DNA from: a virus
Virus record (IMG/VR): IMGVR_UViG_3300042391_000824
Span: 1-20,166 of that record
Strand: one strand, 5' to 3'
DNA: 20,166 nucleotides
In this document: in pieces, positions 1 to 7,554 of the stretch
How positions within the stretch are numbered: position 1 is the stretch's first letter
Layout: the number at the start of each line of letters is the position of its first letter
Notes under the pieces: model-generated
Seen by the model: only the letters and a program-made list of their open reading frames with translations
The model's database searches: none
What the model was told of the DNA's origin: nothing
Made by a program: the position numbers and the translations under genes

Positions 1-74
1 GATTTAGATTTGTCCAAAGTTCCTACATTTTTGGGGTTTTGGTAGTGGTCAATTACCTTTTCTGAATATGCCAT
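1..74 (-). CDS. iscU: IscU-type Fe-S cluster scaffold protein, N-terminal fragment cut by window edge
   Basis: Reading the minus strand from ATG at 74 gives 24 codons, beginning MAYSEKVIDHYQNPKNVGTL, which runs off the window. This matches the highly conserved N-terminus of IscU/NifU-N scaffold proteins (E. coli IscU starts MAYSEKVIDHYENPRNVGS). IscU assembles 2Fe-2S clusters in the cytoplasm on three cysteines, all of which would lie outside this window, so activity cannot be judged. The start follows the stop of the membrane coiled-coil gene by 10 bases, so it is probably cotranscribed with it. A Fe-S scaffold beside phage-type genes suggests an auxiliary gene that supports host iron-sulfur metabolism or phage Fe-S enzymes. 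The identity rests on about 20 diagnostic residues. Confidence 0.8.
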   Translation of the reverse strand, partial: MAYSEKVIDHYQNPKNVGTLDKSK

Positions 75-84
75 TGTTTATTTT

Positions 85-1179
85 TTAATATGTTTTTGTT
101 AAATTAGTATTATCTAATTCATCCAAGTGTTGTTTATATAATTTTTTGAAATTATTGATAGAATTACCACTATTCATCCAATATTTTACTGCAGATGGGT
201 TATTTATCCATAAATTTTTGTTTTCCCAATCAAAATTAGGTTCTTCATAATATGGTAGTGATGTGGTTTCTATGGGTTCATTTTGAGGAATATTTTCCAC
301 TATAACCTCATTTTTTGGTGAATTTTTTCCATTATCACCATAAACTTCATAATTTTTATAATTTTCTTCCATTAAATCATCTAAATTATCATATAAACCC
401 AATTTTTCGTCATTTTCCATTATTTCGGTTAAAATTTCTCTTTGCTTTTTCTTTTTATCATCAATCAAACCATTGAAAGCGATAATTAGAGCTACTGCAA
501 GTGGATCAAACACAATTACAATCAAAAATATGAAGAATTTTACAACATTTTTCAATTCCATACCAAATGCTTCAGCAACAAAACGAAATCCACCTACTTC
601 TTTTTCTAAATCTAAGTTTGTCACTTTGATTTTATTGATTTCATCATTGTTTTTAGCATTTTCAGTTTGTAAATCACTAATTTTCTTATTAATTTGTGAA
701 ACTTGCCTATCTTTACTATCAATTGAACGTAAAAGACGAGAATTTACCTTACCCTTATCTAATATTTGGGATTGAGTAGCCGACAATTGTCCTAATTGTG
801 CCGACAATTGTCCGATTTGGGTTTCATTGGTAGTAATCTTTGTAGAATATACTGCAATCTCTCGATCTACTTGTTGTAATTTAAGATTTTGTTGTTGGAA
901 TGCATTTGAAAGGTAACCAAATATACCAGCAGATGTAATTAGCATCAATAGTGCCACTGCTGACACTAAATACCACTTATTAAATCCACCAATATCATTC
1001 CATTTTTGTTTTAGATAAGTTGCTGCTACCAGTTTGGCAAATTCCAATGAACCTGCCATTACCATAACAGATACAGCTGCTCCACTAAATAGAACACCCA
1101 ATCCAGTTATAGAAAAAAATGCAGCACAACCGGCTATGATTAATGCTGATATTCCTACTAACCATTTTAACCAATTCAT
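85..1179 (-). CDS. Membrane protein with periplasmic or cytoplasmic coiled coil, function unknown
   Basis: The 364-residue protein has hydrophobic segments at about 5-27, 29-47 and 70-90, a long heptad-rich coiled coil at about 92-198 (many Gln, Leu, Ile, Lys), and a fourth membrane segment at 212-235 that contains FDPLAVALIIAF. The C-terminal 125 residues are hydrophilic, acidic and Asn-rich. I recall similar 'FDPLAV' membrane coiled-coil proteins from marine tailed phages, but no function is assigned. The start codon shares one base with the stop of the upstream 60-residue gene (TAATG), which implies translational coupling. Possible roles are modifying the host envelope or acting in lysis timing; nothing in the sequence proves either. 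Confidence 0.85.
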   Translation of the reverse strand: MNWLKWLVGISALIIAGCAAFFSITGLGVLFSGAAVSVMVMAGSLEFAKLVAATYLKQKWNDIGGFNKWYLVSAVALLMLITSAGIFGYLSNAFQQQNLKLQQVDREIAVYSTKITTNETQIGQLSAQLGQLSATQSQILDKGKVNSRLLRSIDSKDRQVSQINKKISDLQTENAKNNDEINKIKVTNLDLEKEVGGFRFVAEAFGMELKNVVKFFIFLIVIVFDPLAVALIIAFNGLIDDKKKKQREILTEIMENDEKLGLYDNLDDLMEENYKNYEVYGDNGKNSPKNEVIVENIPQNEPIETTSLPYYEEPNFDWENKNLWINNPSAVKYWMNSGNSINNFKKLYKQHLDELDNTNLTKTY

Positions 1180-1361
1180 TATCCCTCTCTTTCTAGGTCA
1201 ATTAAATCATTAACTTTACCTAATGCAAATAATACTTCATCAAACATCCTTACTGCATCTGCATTAGAAAGTTGTTTACTACCTTCTGCTGCTTGCTTTA
1301 AGAAGTTTGTTCTTATTTCAATTGCTTCTAAGTTTTTTCTGATTTGTTCTTTGTATCTCAT
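1179..1361 (-). CDS. Small helical protein of unknown function
   Basis: This 60-residue protein is charged and predicted helical, with no Cys and no membrane segment. Its stop overlaps the next start by one base (TAATG), and it begins 12 bases after the SGNH-like gene ends. The position inside a tightly packed operon and the coupled stop/start support it being real. I do not recognise the family. The N-terminal half is basic (MRYKEQIRKN) and the C-terminal half is acidic and amphipathic, so a partner-binding role with the downstream membrane coiled-coil protein is conceivable but unproven. Confidence 0.75.
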   Translation of the reverse strand: MRYKEQIRKNLEAIEIRTNFLKQAAEGSKQLSNADAVRMFDEVLFALGKVNDLIDLEREG

Positions 1362-1373
1362 ATACTTTATTTT

Positions 1374-2231
1374 TTATAATAATTTGTTATTTTTATATAA
1401 ATATTTGTTATTTAAAAATGTAACTATGCCATCCGCCCATAGTTGGTGGGCTTGAAATCCAGGGTGTCCATCATTTATTATATCAACCCCAATTTCATCA
1501 AATATTCTTGTTTTAGTTTTTTCACTTAATGTAACAATATTATTTTCAAATTGACCATTAATTTCTAATTTTAAAATTCTATTATTACGAAAATTTGGAA
1601 TAAATTTATTAAAATCAATTTGGTTAATAAAGTAAGTATAATTGCCGGATATATAATATTCTATATTATGTAATTCAAAAAATGAACATAATCCTAAATA
1701 TTTTTTAGCAGTTTCTAACTCCCATTGGATTGGATTTATAAAACTATTTGAATATTGTTTAATTACAGGAGTAATAGTATCTTTATATAATTCATCTTTT
1801 ATATAACCCTCATTAATCCAATTGAATGTTGTGTGTACACTTTCTACTTTTCCATTACTATCATAATTAGTATTTGCTACCAAATATTTGTTATACTTGT
1901 TTGAAAATACATCTAATCTATTTATCGCATCAGGTAATTCTAATATGAATAGGGTTTTTTTAACTTCATCTAATGTATTTTTTAGAATGTAATCATATAC
2001 TTTTCTAATAATTCTATCCGTACCACTACCACTCTTTGCATCATTTATTATTTTAATCACCAATTGCTTTCCAACTAATGTAGGATAACAAACATCTACT
2101 TGTGATTCATATTCGAATCCGTATTGTTCTTTATATGCTGCTCTAACGTGTTCTTTCTTTGCTTCAAATCCACCACCTTCGGTAAACGAGCAACCATTAA
2201 AATATATTTGATTAAATTTATCTTGTATCAT
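1374..2231 (-). CDS. SGNH/GDSL-like hydrolase
   Basis: The 285-residue protein carries an N-terminal block I motif FNGCSFTEG (nucleophile Ser15), a Gly/Ser-rich block SGSGTDRI at about 67-74, and a C-terminal DGHP motif (Asp254, His256) followed by an amphipathic helix. That order, Ser then D-x-H near the C-terminus, is the SGNH esterase/acetylhydrolase plan. The usual block III Asn is not obvious: the equivalent spot reads GTDRI where many phage relatives have an Asn. Such phage proteins may deacetylate or otherwise trim glycans, but the substrate is unknown. The start overlaps the methyltransferase stop by one base (TAATG), placing both in one transcript. Confidence 0.75.
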   Translation of the reverse strand: MIQDKFNQIYFNGCSFTEGGGFEAKKEHVRAAYKEQYGFEYESQVDVCYPTLVGKQLVIKIINDAKSGSGTDRIIRKVYDYILKNTLDEVKKTLFILELPDAINRLDVFSNKYNKYLVANTNYDSNGKVESVHTTFNWINEGYIKDELYKDTITPVIKQYSNSFINPIQWELETAKKYLGLCSFFELHNIEYYISGNYTYFINQIDFNKFIPNFRNNRILKLEINGQFENNIVTLSEKTKTRIFDEIGVDIINDGHPGFQAHQLWADGIVTFLNNKYLYKNNKLL

Positions 2232-3121
2232 TACTTAAAAAATTCTGCTAATTTGTTTTCTTGTTCTAATTCATCAGGAGAACAATATTTGGGTACTTCG
2301 TAATCTCCTGGCTTTCTAAAAACCAATAAGTATTCATGTACCTTTGATGTATATCGCTTAGCTGCTGTTTTACCAATTTGTAATGCTGCGAATGGTGAAA
2401 TGTTTTCTAGTATAACTATATCGTGCTGATTAAATCCATGCTTCTTAAATGAATTGATAACATCACCATGAAAGTTTTGAAATCCACCACCAGTCCTTAA
2501 ATCACCAACAACCCAACATGCAAATGCTCCACTTTTTAGAACTCTATAACAATTTGAAATACAAACATCAATCTTACTCATAAATGATTCGTATCTATTC
2601 TCATCACTCAATTGACCAGGAACCGATTCGTATCTTTCTAAATTAAAGTAAGGTGGACAGGTAAAAACTAAATCTGCACTCTTATCTGAAATTTCCTCCA
2701 TTAAAGTTCCATCACTATTAATTACATGTGGCTTAACACCGTGTCCTTCAAAGTGTGTTTGTATTCTTTCATATGTTTTAGGGGAAATCTCAAATCCAGT
2801 ATAATCTCTACCCAACTTGGTTGCAACAAATCCTCTCGTAACTCTACCTGCAAAAGGGTCTACTACTTTACTACCCTTCATACTCCAAAACTTATATATT
2901 TGTTCTGCTAATCCTGCGTGAAATTCTGAGAAAGTATAACCAGGTAAATACTCGGATGTGTCACTTCTCCTTTGTTCATCTAAACCATCATTTAAATAGG
3001 CATCGTGCCACTTTAGCTTCGATTCTTTGGTAGGTCTATTAATTGATAAAGGTAAGAATCCAAATTGGTCTACAACCTTTATATCGGTTCTAAGTGGTAA
3101 TATTTGTGAGTATTCTGCCAT
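2231..3121 (-). CDS. Orphan DNA methyltransferase (N4-cytosine/N6-adenine type)
   Basis: In this 296-residue enzyme, the SAM-binding motif I DPFAGRVTRG lies at 88-97 with an acidic residue after the next strand (GFEIS, Glu111). The catalytic motif IV TCPPYF is at 154-159, and there is a motif X-like segment FSEFHAGLAEQI at 64-75. Motif order X-I-IV and the PPY signature place it with amino-methyltransferases of N4C/N6A type. No restriction endonuclease gene is adjacent, so it probably protects or marks phage DNA. There is no obvious target-recognition insert, so specificity is unreadable. A predicted promoter and the Hsp20 terminator lie directly in front of its ATG, leaving almost no conventional leader. 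It starts the transcript that runs to the IscU gene. Confidence 0.88.
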   Translation of the reverse strand: MAEYSQILPLRTDIKVVDQFGFLPLSINRPTKESKLKWHDAYLNDGLDEQRRSDTSEYLPGYTFSEFHAGLAEQIYKFWSMKGSKVVDPFAGRVTRGFVATKLGRDYTGFEISPKTYERIQTHFEGHGVKPHVINSDGTLMEEISDKSADLVFTCPPYFNLERYESVPGQLSDENRYESFMSKIDVCISNCYRVLKSGAFACWVVGDLRTGGGFQNFHGDVINSFKKHGFNQHDIVILENISPFAALQIGKTAAKRYTSKVHEYLLVFRKPGDYEVPKYCSPDELEQENKLAEFFK

Positions 3122-3123
3122 AA

Positions 3124-3155
3124 TAAAAAAAGGGTAGTCGTTTGTGACTACCCTT
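3124..3155 (-). terminator. Rho-independent terminator after the Hsp20 gene
   Basis: On the minus strand, AAGGGTAGTC and GACTACCCTT form a perfect 10-bp stem with a 6-base loop (ACAAAC), followed by seven T residues. It lies 22 bases past the Hsp20 stop and ends 2 bases before the methyltransferase ATG. It should end the Hsp20 transcript. It overlaps the promoter at 3155-3185. Confidence 0.9.
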
Positions 3156-3185
3156 AAAGATACTAAATATAACTGAACTATCCAA
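3155..3185 (-). promoter_or_regulatory. Bacteroidota-type promoter for methyltransferase operon
   Basis: On the minus strand, TTG (3185-3183), exactly 20 bases, then TATCTTTA (3162-3155). This resembles the Bacteroidota -33 TTG / -7 TAnnTTTG promoter. The same box with N19-20 spacing recurs upstream of the genes at 5265, 19184 and 19850. The start of transcription should fall near 3151, inside the 5' arm of the terminator hairpin. Confidence 0.65.
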
Positions 3186-3558
3186 CTTTAATGGATACTT
3201 TTTTTGGTTTCTTTTCTTCTATCTTTGGTAAAGAGATATACAATATACCATCCTTTACCGATGCCAATGTAGCACTAATATCCCAATTAGTTCCAATGTT
3301 TAGAGATTCATCAACGGGAAGTGCAATAGCATTCCAAATTGCATCATCTGTTTCTTTTTCTATTGATTTTACTTTAATAAAGTTTTCCTCAATAGTAATT
3401 TCTAATGTTTCTTTTGTTTGACCAGGAACTGCCAATCCGATTCGTAAGATATCATCGTTTATATCAACTACTACTTGTTTGTGAGTAGATGTAGCTGTTT
3501 TTGTTTTCGGTGTTTCAAAGAAATCTTCAAATAATTTGTTGTAATCAATTAAATACAT
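3178..3558 (-). CDS. Small heat-shock protein, Hsp20/alpha-crystallin family
   Basis: At 126 residues it is typical for bacterial and phage sHSPs. The alpha-crystallin domain begins around residue 28. The segment VPGQTKETLEI (44-54) matches the family LPGvkkEdI pattern, and ASVKDGILYISLPK (99-112) is the diagnostic A-x-x-x-G-x-L C-terminal strand, followed by a short basic tail. sHSPs are ATP-independent holdases. Marine T4-like phages commonly carry one, perhaps to help capsid or tail assembly or to buffer host protein stress. It is a single-gene unit with its own promoter (3599-3630) and terminator (3124-3155). Its stop is TAG. Confidence 0.93.
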   Translation of the reverse strand: MYLIDYNKLFEDFFETPKTKTATSTHKQVVVDINDDILRIGLAVPGQTKETLEITIEENFIKVKSIEKETDDAIWNAIALPVDESLNIGTNWDISATLASVKDGILYISLPKIEEKKPKKVSIKVG

Positions 3559-3598
3559 AATTTTAATTTTTGTTTTGTTAATAATATTCTATATAGTT

Positions 3599-3630
3599 CA
3601 AATACTATACCACTAAGGTTAATCTGACAA
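3599..3630 (-). promoter_or_regulatory. Candidate promoter for the Hsp20 gene
   Basis: On the minus strand, TTG (3630-3628), 20 bases, then TAGTATTTG (3607-3599). The -7 box has one extra base compared with TAnnTTTG. It sits immediately after the HD gene stop, giving a leader of about 35 bases that is A/T-rich and has no Shine-Dalgarno site. Confidence 0.5.
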
Positions 3631-3634
3631 TTTG

Positions 3635-4318
3635 TTAGAATTGTCCAACATTTAATGAAAATTTGTCATTTTTTTGTGACTTATTATGTGATTGTTCTAT
3701 AACCGTACTCATATGGTCTGCCCAATGCATTATTCTTGCAATTGCTGATTTTTGAACATTATCTTTATTGAATGTTTTAAGATATTTTTGGTTATCTTCA
3801 TCATACATACCGTCTGTCAATTTAATACCAAAATATTCATTCTCATTTATCTTAATACCATAATCCTGCAAAGTAAAGAATGTTCTATCCGTAAGTGTCA
3901 TATATTGATTAGATGGATTTTTCATAAACACATCACCTCTATTCTTTATATGCCAGTCTGAATCATTTGGAATGTAATGTAAATGCTGCTTAGTTCCTAA
4001 TTTACCTAAATCATGATGTAACGCACAAAATATTAATTCTTCATCGGTAAAATCTTGTGTTCCACCTTGTGCAATAAATAAATCTTTCATTTTTAAAGCA
4101 TTCTTGCAAACATTAAAGATATGGTCAATATACCCACCCTCATATGCATTGTGATAACCTACATTACCACTTGCCGGTGATACCATTAAGTTTCCACCTA
4201 ATTCATCATCGGAATACATAAATAATACTTTATCTAACCTATCTCCTGTAATGTATTTCTTTACAATAGCAATAAACTTTTCGTAGTTTGCTTTTAATTC
4301 TGCATCTGTTTTTTTCAT
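3635..4318 (-). CDS. HD-domain metal-dependent phosphohydrolase
   Basis: The 227-residue protein has the HD ligand set: His56 (YHNAYEGGYIDH), His66, the HHDLGKLG motif with His102-Asp103, and a late Asp201 (HWADHMS). The YHNA..GGYIDHI pattern followed by ALHHDLGKLG is closest to the YhaM-like HD subgroup, which includes 3'-5' exoribonucleases, but the OB-fold domain of YhaM is absent. A nucleotide phosphohydrolase or nuclease role is therefore plausible and the substrate is unknown. The start overlaps the upstream acidic gene's TGA by four bases (ATGA), so the pair is translationally coupled and probably driven by the promoter at 4622-4651. Confidence 0.85.
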   Translation of the reverse strand: MKKTDAELKANYEKFIAIVKKYITGDRLDKVLFMYSDDELGGNLMVSPASGNVGYHNAYEGGYIDHIFNVCKNALKMKDLFIAQGGTQDFTDEELIFCALHHDLGKLGTKQHLHYIPNDSDWHIKNRGDVFMKNPSNQYMTLTDRTFFTLQDYGIKINENEYFGIKLTDGMYDEDNQKYLKTFNKDNVQKSAIARIMHWADHMSTVIEQSHNKSQKNDKFSLNVGQF

Positions 4319-4617
4319 TTTGTTAAGTTTTCTTTTGTTAAGATTTTATATAATAGTTCAATTTCTTCTTCGGTTTCTAACATAGGTAGATTATCAAATA
4401 ATGTTACTAAATACTCACCTTCATTTAACTCCATATTTTTCCACTCATCATTTGCTATTGATATAAGTGTAGGTCTTTCACTAACATCATCATCTTCTTT
4501 TGGTAAAGGTAATATCCAATAATAGAAATCAGTTTCACCATCACTTTCTTCTATTCGTATCGCTCCCCATCTTTTAAAGGAATGGTCGGTAATCGGTGTT
4601 TGTGGCATTGTTATCAT
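4315..4617 (-). CDS. Small acidic protein of unknown function, coupled to HD hydrolase
   Basis: The product is about 100 residues, rich in Glu and Asp in its second half (for example METEEEIELL-like helix), with several aromatic residues around FYYWILPLP. It has no recognised family, no membrane segment and no Cys. It overlaps the HD gene by ATGA, so the two proteins are likely made together. The start is uncertain. The ATG at 4617 lies only 5 bases past the -7 box and would be leaderless, while the ATG at 4608 (MPQTP) would leave a leader of roughly 10 bases; both fit the promoter. The stop is TGA. Confidence 0.75.
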   Translation of the reverse strand: MITMPQTPITDHSFKRWGAIRIEESDGETDFYYWILPLPKEDDDVSERPTLISIANDEWKNMELNEGEYLVTLFDNLPMLETEEEIELLYKILTKENLTK

Positions 4618-4621
4618 AACT

Positions 4622-4651
4622 CAAATATACAACTTTTTTTCCTAATCACAA
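4622..4651 (-). promoter_or_regulatory. Canonical Bacteroidota promoter for acidic protein and HD hydrolase
   Basis: On the minus strand, TTG (4651-4649), 19 bases, then TATATTTG (4629-4622), an exact match to the -7 consensus TAnnTTTG. It overlaps the last codons of the lipoprotein gene. Its closeness to the next ATG suggests a leaderless or very short-leader mRNA. Confidence 0.65.
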
Positions 4652-5265
4652 ATAATTCTAATAGATTTTTGTATTGAATCTACTTTAGTCTTTGAAAACA
4701 AGTTATCTACGGGTATCTCAATTGTGTATCTTGCTTTAGCTACAATCGTAAGTGTATCACCTCGCATCGGGTATACAGGTGCAGCCATAGTATTAATATT
4801 ACCATCATCATATCCTAATCCGGATGTTCCATTTACAATAGGAATAACCTGGTCTTGTTGTGAAATTAAATTGGGTAATTGTGAAATTTGTAATTGACCT
4901 GTAAATGGATTGAAATATGTTTTAACAATTGCCGTAGCCGATTCACCTGCTCTTAATAACCAATAATGTGAACCTACCCATTCTATATTTCCATGAACGG
5001 GTGATGGTATTTTATTAGGTTTACCATCAACTAAAAATGTACCTGTTATTCTTGTAAGAGTTTGGGTTCTTGTTGTAGATAATACTAAATGATAAAATCC
5101 ATTATTATCTTTTGGTAGACTTCGTTTACCATCTGAACTTAATGCTGAATCAATTGTAAATGTAATTGTGTGTTGTGGTGGAATTGGATTAGTAACTTCT
5201 TTTTTACATGCGGTTACTAATAAAATCAATCCTATAACATATAGAATTTTGTAAATAATCTTCAT
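4642..5265 (-). CDS. Signal-peptidase II lipoprotein, function unknown
   Basis: In this 207-residue protein, the N-terminus MKIIYK, a hydrophobic stretch at about 7-16 and the lipobox LVTAC (Cys20) form a classic lipoprotein signal, followed by KKE. The mature part looks beta-rich, with many Thr, Gly and Pro residues (PPQHTITFTID, SPVHGNIEW, GDTLTIVAKARYTIEI), and has a single further Cys near the C-terminus. The family is not recognised. It has its own promoter (5290-5320) and is followed by another, so it behaves like a stand-alone moron gene. A phage lipoprotein in the host envelope could block superinfection or alter receptors; this is inference only. Confidence 0.85.
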   Translation of the reverse strand: MKIIYKILYVIGLILLVTACKKEVTNPIPPQHTITFTIDSALSSDGKRSLPKDNNGFYHLVLSTTRTQTLTRITGTFLVDGKPNKIPSPVHGNIEWVGSHYWLLRAGESATAIVKTYFNPFTGQLQISQLPNLISQQDQVIPIVNGTSGLGYDDGNINTMAAPVYPMRGDTLTIVAKARYTIEIPVDNLFSKTKVDSIQKSIRIICD

Positions 5266-5289
5266 ATCTTAGGGTTTAATGTTTATACT

Positions 5290-5320
5290 TAAAGATACGA
5301 AATTATTATGACGTTACCAA
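5290..5320 (-). promoter_or_regulatory. Promoter for the lipoprotein gene
   Basis: On the minus strand, TTG (5320-5318), 20 bases, then TATCTTTA (5297-5290). It shares GTTGG at the -33 side and CGTATCTTTA or AGTATCTTTA at the -7 side with the methyltransferase promoter. The leader to ATG at 5265 is about 20 bases, with no Shine-Dalgarno site. Confidence 0.65.
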
Positions 5321-5338
5321 CTATTTTAAGGTATTTGT

Positions 5339-5367
5339 TATAACGTGTTGATTATCAATCAGTTATA
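5339..5367. repeat. Imperfect 29-base palindrome at the end of the decoration operon
   Basis: The outer arms TATAAC/GTTATA and inner arms TTGAT/ATCAA are separated by short mismatches, giving an imperfect dyad centred on 5353. It overlaps the stop codon of the last oxygenase gene. No T-run follows on the minus strand, so it is a poor classical terminator. It may be an mRNA 3'-end stabiliser or an operator next to the lipoprotein promoter. Confidence 0.4.
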
Positions 5368-5863
5368 TTAATCTATTTGTTTCTATTTTTATGTGTTCGT
5401 TTTCTAAAAACCACAATAAAGAAAAGCGTTCACCTTCTAAAATTGGTGTTATTTCATGTTCAATTTTTACATCAAATAAATATGTATTCCCAACTACTTT
5501 ATTTAATATAATTTCATTTGGATTGTGTAATTTAAAGTCACCACCTTCAAACGTATCATTTAATAAAACACCAATGGCATATAATCTATTTTCTCTAATA
5601 TCGTTGTGTTTTCCAAACCAATCACCTTCTTTAAATGTATGAAAATGTATTTGTTTTTTAATTGCTCTAATTTGAATATTGGTTTCCGTTTCAAAAAATG
5701 TTTTTAATTTATCAAATAACCAACTTGTTTGAGAAGAATATTTGATGGAATTAGAAATAAAATTCCTATCACTAAAATTCCAGTTTTGTGGAATATCGTT
5801 ATATAAATTTAAAATTATATCACATTCTTCTTTACTAAATAACTGTGTTTGTTTTATTAACAT
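5363..5863 (-). CDS. 2OG-Fe(II) oxygenase (prolyl-4-hydroxylase-like)
   Basis: This 166-residue enzyme shows the complete double-stranded beta-helix facial triad: H86-N-D88 in GDWFGKHNDIR, distal His136 in KIEHEITPI, and the 2-oxoglutarate-binding Arg146 in GERFSLLWF. Such enzymes couple oxidative decarboxylation of 2-oxoglutarate to hydroxylation of a target, often protein Pro or Lys, or a nucleic acid base. It is the last gene of the cassette and overlaps the sulfotransferase-like gene upstream by 29 bases, a long overlap that implies coupled translation. It is one of three divergent oxygenases here. The substrate is unknown. Confidence 0.85.
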   Translation of the reverse strand: MLIKQTQLFSKEECDIILNLYNDIPQNWNFSDRNFISNSIKYSSQTSWLFDKLKTFFETETNIQIRAIKKQIHFHTFKEGDWFGKHNDIRENRLYAIGVLLNDTFEGGDFKLHNPNEIILNKVVGNTYLFDVKIEHEITPILEGERFSLLWFLENEHIKIETNRLI

Positions 5864-6386
5864 AGATTCTATATTTCGTTCCGTAAGGAAAGTTTTTATT
5901 TTTTAATTCATCCATATTTAAATAATCTAATATTTTTTGAAAACCATCATTGTGATATAGTTCTTCATATGATATTTTAAAATAGTTTTTATCTAAATAT
6001 TCTTTTTTAAATCTATTTTTTAATTCTTTAAAAAAAATAGTTTCATTATTATTTTTTATATTTTTTGAAACCCATTGTTTTTCCCAATTATTAGTTAATT
6101 TTGCATTTGTCCAAGAATCTATTTGCTCTTCTATGTTTTCTCTATATAACAAAATTACTTTATCAGAAATACTGATTAATTCATCAAAATTTTTATAATG
6201 ATAATAATCTTCTTTTATTAATAAATGTTCGGTATTATATGTATATTCTTTGGGAGATACAGCTTTATACCACTTTGATTTGGGGTCACTTGGTATAAAT
6301 AAAGTAGTAAAATTTTTATTAAAATAAAACCAATTAGCTAAATTTGTTGAACCACTTCTTGGTTCTGCTAAAATTGTTATAATCAT
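5835..6386 (-). CDS. Sulfotransferase-like protein (PAPS-binding fold)
   Basis: The 183-residue protein starts with a strand and P-loop-like 5'-phosphosulfate loop, AEPRSGSTNLANWF (7-20). The second signature, VILLYRENIEEQIDSW (77-92, Arg82 and Ser91), matches the 3'-phosphate-binding segment of PAPS-dependent sulfotransferases. It is shorter than typical cellular sulfotransferases of about 250-300 residues. The reaction would move sulfate from PAPS onto a hydroxyl of a sugar, tyrosine or lipid. It begins 1 base after the glycosyltransferase-like gene ends and overlaps the next oxygenase, so it works in the same transcript. Confidence 0.75.
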   Translation of the reverse strand: MIITILAEPRSGSTNLANWFYFNKNFTTLFIPSDPKSKWYKAVSPKEYTYNTEHLLIKEDYYHYKNFDELISISDKVILLYRENIEEQIDSWTNAKLTNNWEKQWVSKNIKNNNETIFFKELKNRFKKEYLDKNYFKISYEELYHNDGFQKILDYLNMDELKNKNFPYGTKYRIYVNKTNTVI

Positions 6387-6387
6387 A

Positions 6388-7554
6388 TTAAATTAAACTT
6401 TTATGTACTATTGGATTTTTAATATCATATAATTTATCTAAAAAAACTTCTTTACATATTTTCTTACGATGTTCTAAATTAAAATATAGTTGTTGATTAA
6501 ACTTACATATTTCTAATACTTCTTTGCTATCATATATATTGGATAATTCTATTGCACTATCTATGATTTGTTTTATTTTATCTTTACCATACATGTCATC
6601 ATAATCCTCATTGATTACTGAATTGAATGTTTTAAATCCCATATTCCGTAATGTTTTAAGATGTCCATTTGATGCGGATATAACAAATGGAACACCTAAA
6701 TAAATTGCCTTCCAAGTCTTTTCGGTTATGTGAATTTCTGTTTCATTAAAGTTTGTTTCCGTTATGATATTAACTTTACTTTTGTAATACCAGTTAACAT
6801 TTATTGTGTAAAGATATTCTTCATGTGTAGATAATTCAGTACCATACATTACATCACCTTCTAATTGAATTGCTTTAAAATTATTTACATCTATGTTTAA
6901 ATGTGAAACCAATTTTTTATTTAGAAAATTTTTTGTATTCTTATTATCTACCCAACTAAATCTAGTATCATCTAATATCCCTCTATTAAACAATTCTTCA
7001 ATAATTTGATATTTGTGGTGATACATTCTACGATTTAAACATAAAAATTTCTTATCGGTAGTTATAGTATTATTTATACCAATATTTCCAATTTGATTTT
7101 TTAATGCATCGTATGTGTGTAAATAAAAATAAGGAAAGTAAATAGTATTTAATATAAAATTATCATATTTTGCACATTGTAATCCAACCTTATCTGAATT
7201 ATTATTTGCCACAATTAAACGATTTATATCAATACCATTAACTTTTAATTTATTTAAAAAAGATAAACTTAAATCATCCGGCCGGGTATGTGCCTCCGGT
7301 GTGTAATCTGCAATAAAATAAAAGTTTTTGGTTTGTAGCTTTTTTAGTAATTCTATAAACTTATCCGAATGAGTATATGAAGTATTTGGAAATCCCCAAC
7401 TAGTTTCCAATTTAAAAACTAAAAAATTTAATTTTGTAGAATCCACTGCGTCAGTATCTACATTTTTAAATAAAATATTATCAAATAAATTTTCACTTAC
7501 AAATTGAATACCAGGTGTTGGTATTATATCACTATACCAAAAAACCATTTTCAT
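6388..7554 (-). CDS. Glycosyltransferase-like protein (exostosin/fucosyltransferase-type C-terminal motif)
   Basis: In this 388-residue protein, the C-terminal half has FLCLNRRMYHHKYQIIEEL (170-188) and the signature ITEKTWKAIYLGVPFVI (276-292), followed by a Gly-containing turn, LRNMGFKTF (302-310). This TEK-x-GxPF pattern is seen in fucosyltransferase/exostosin-like GT-B enzymes and in many marine phage proteins. The same pattern recurs in the two genes at 14273-16710. The N-terminal domain is more divergent. It probably transfers a sugar from a nucleotide donor in the cytoplasm. It is flanked on both sides, within 1-2 bases, by sulfotransferase-like genes, suggesting a joint glycan or glycoprotein product. 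Confidence 0.65.
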   Translation of the reverse strand: MKMVFWYSDIIPTPGIQFVSENLFDNILFKNVDTDAVDSTKLNFLVFKLETSWGFPNTSYTHSDKFIELLKKLQTKNFYFIADYTPEAHTRPDDLSLSFLNKLKVNGIDINRLIVANNNSDKVGLQCAKYDNFILNTIYFPYFYLHTYDALKNQIGNIGINNTITTDKKFLCLNRRMYHHKYQIIEELFNRGILDDTRFSWVDNKNTKNFLNKKLVSHLNIDVNNFKAIQLEGDVMYGTELSTHEEYLYTINVNWYYKSKVNIITETNFNETEIHITEKTWKAIYLGVPFVISASNGHLKTLRNMGFKTFNSVINEDYDDMYGKDKIKQIIDSAIELSNIYDSKEVLEICKFNQQLYFNLEHRKKICKEVFLDKLYDIKNPIVHKSLI

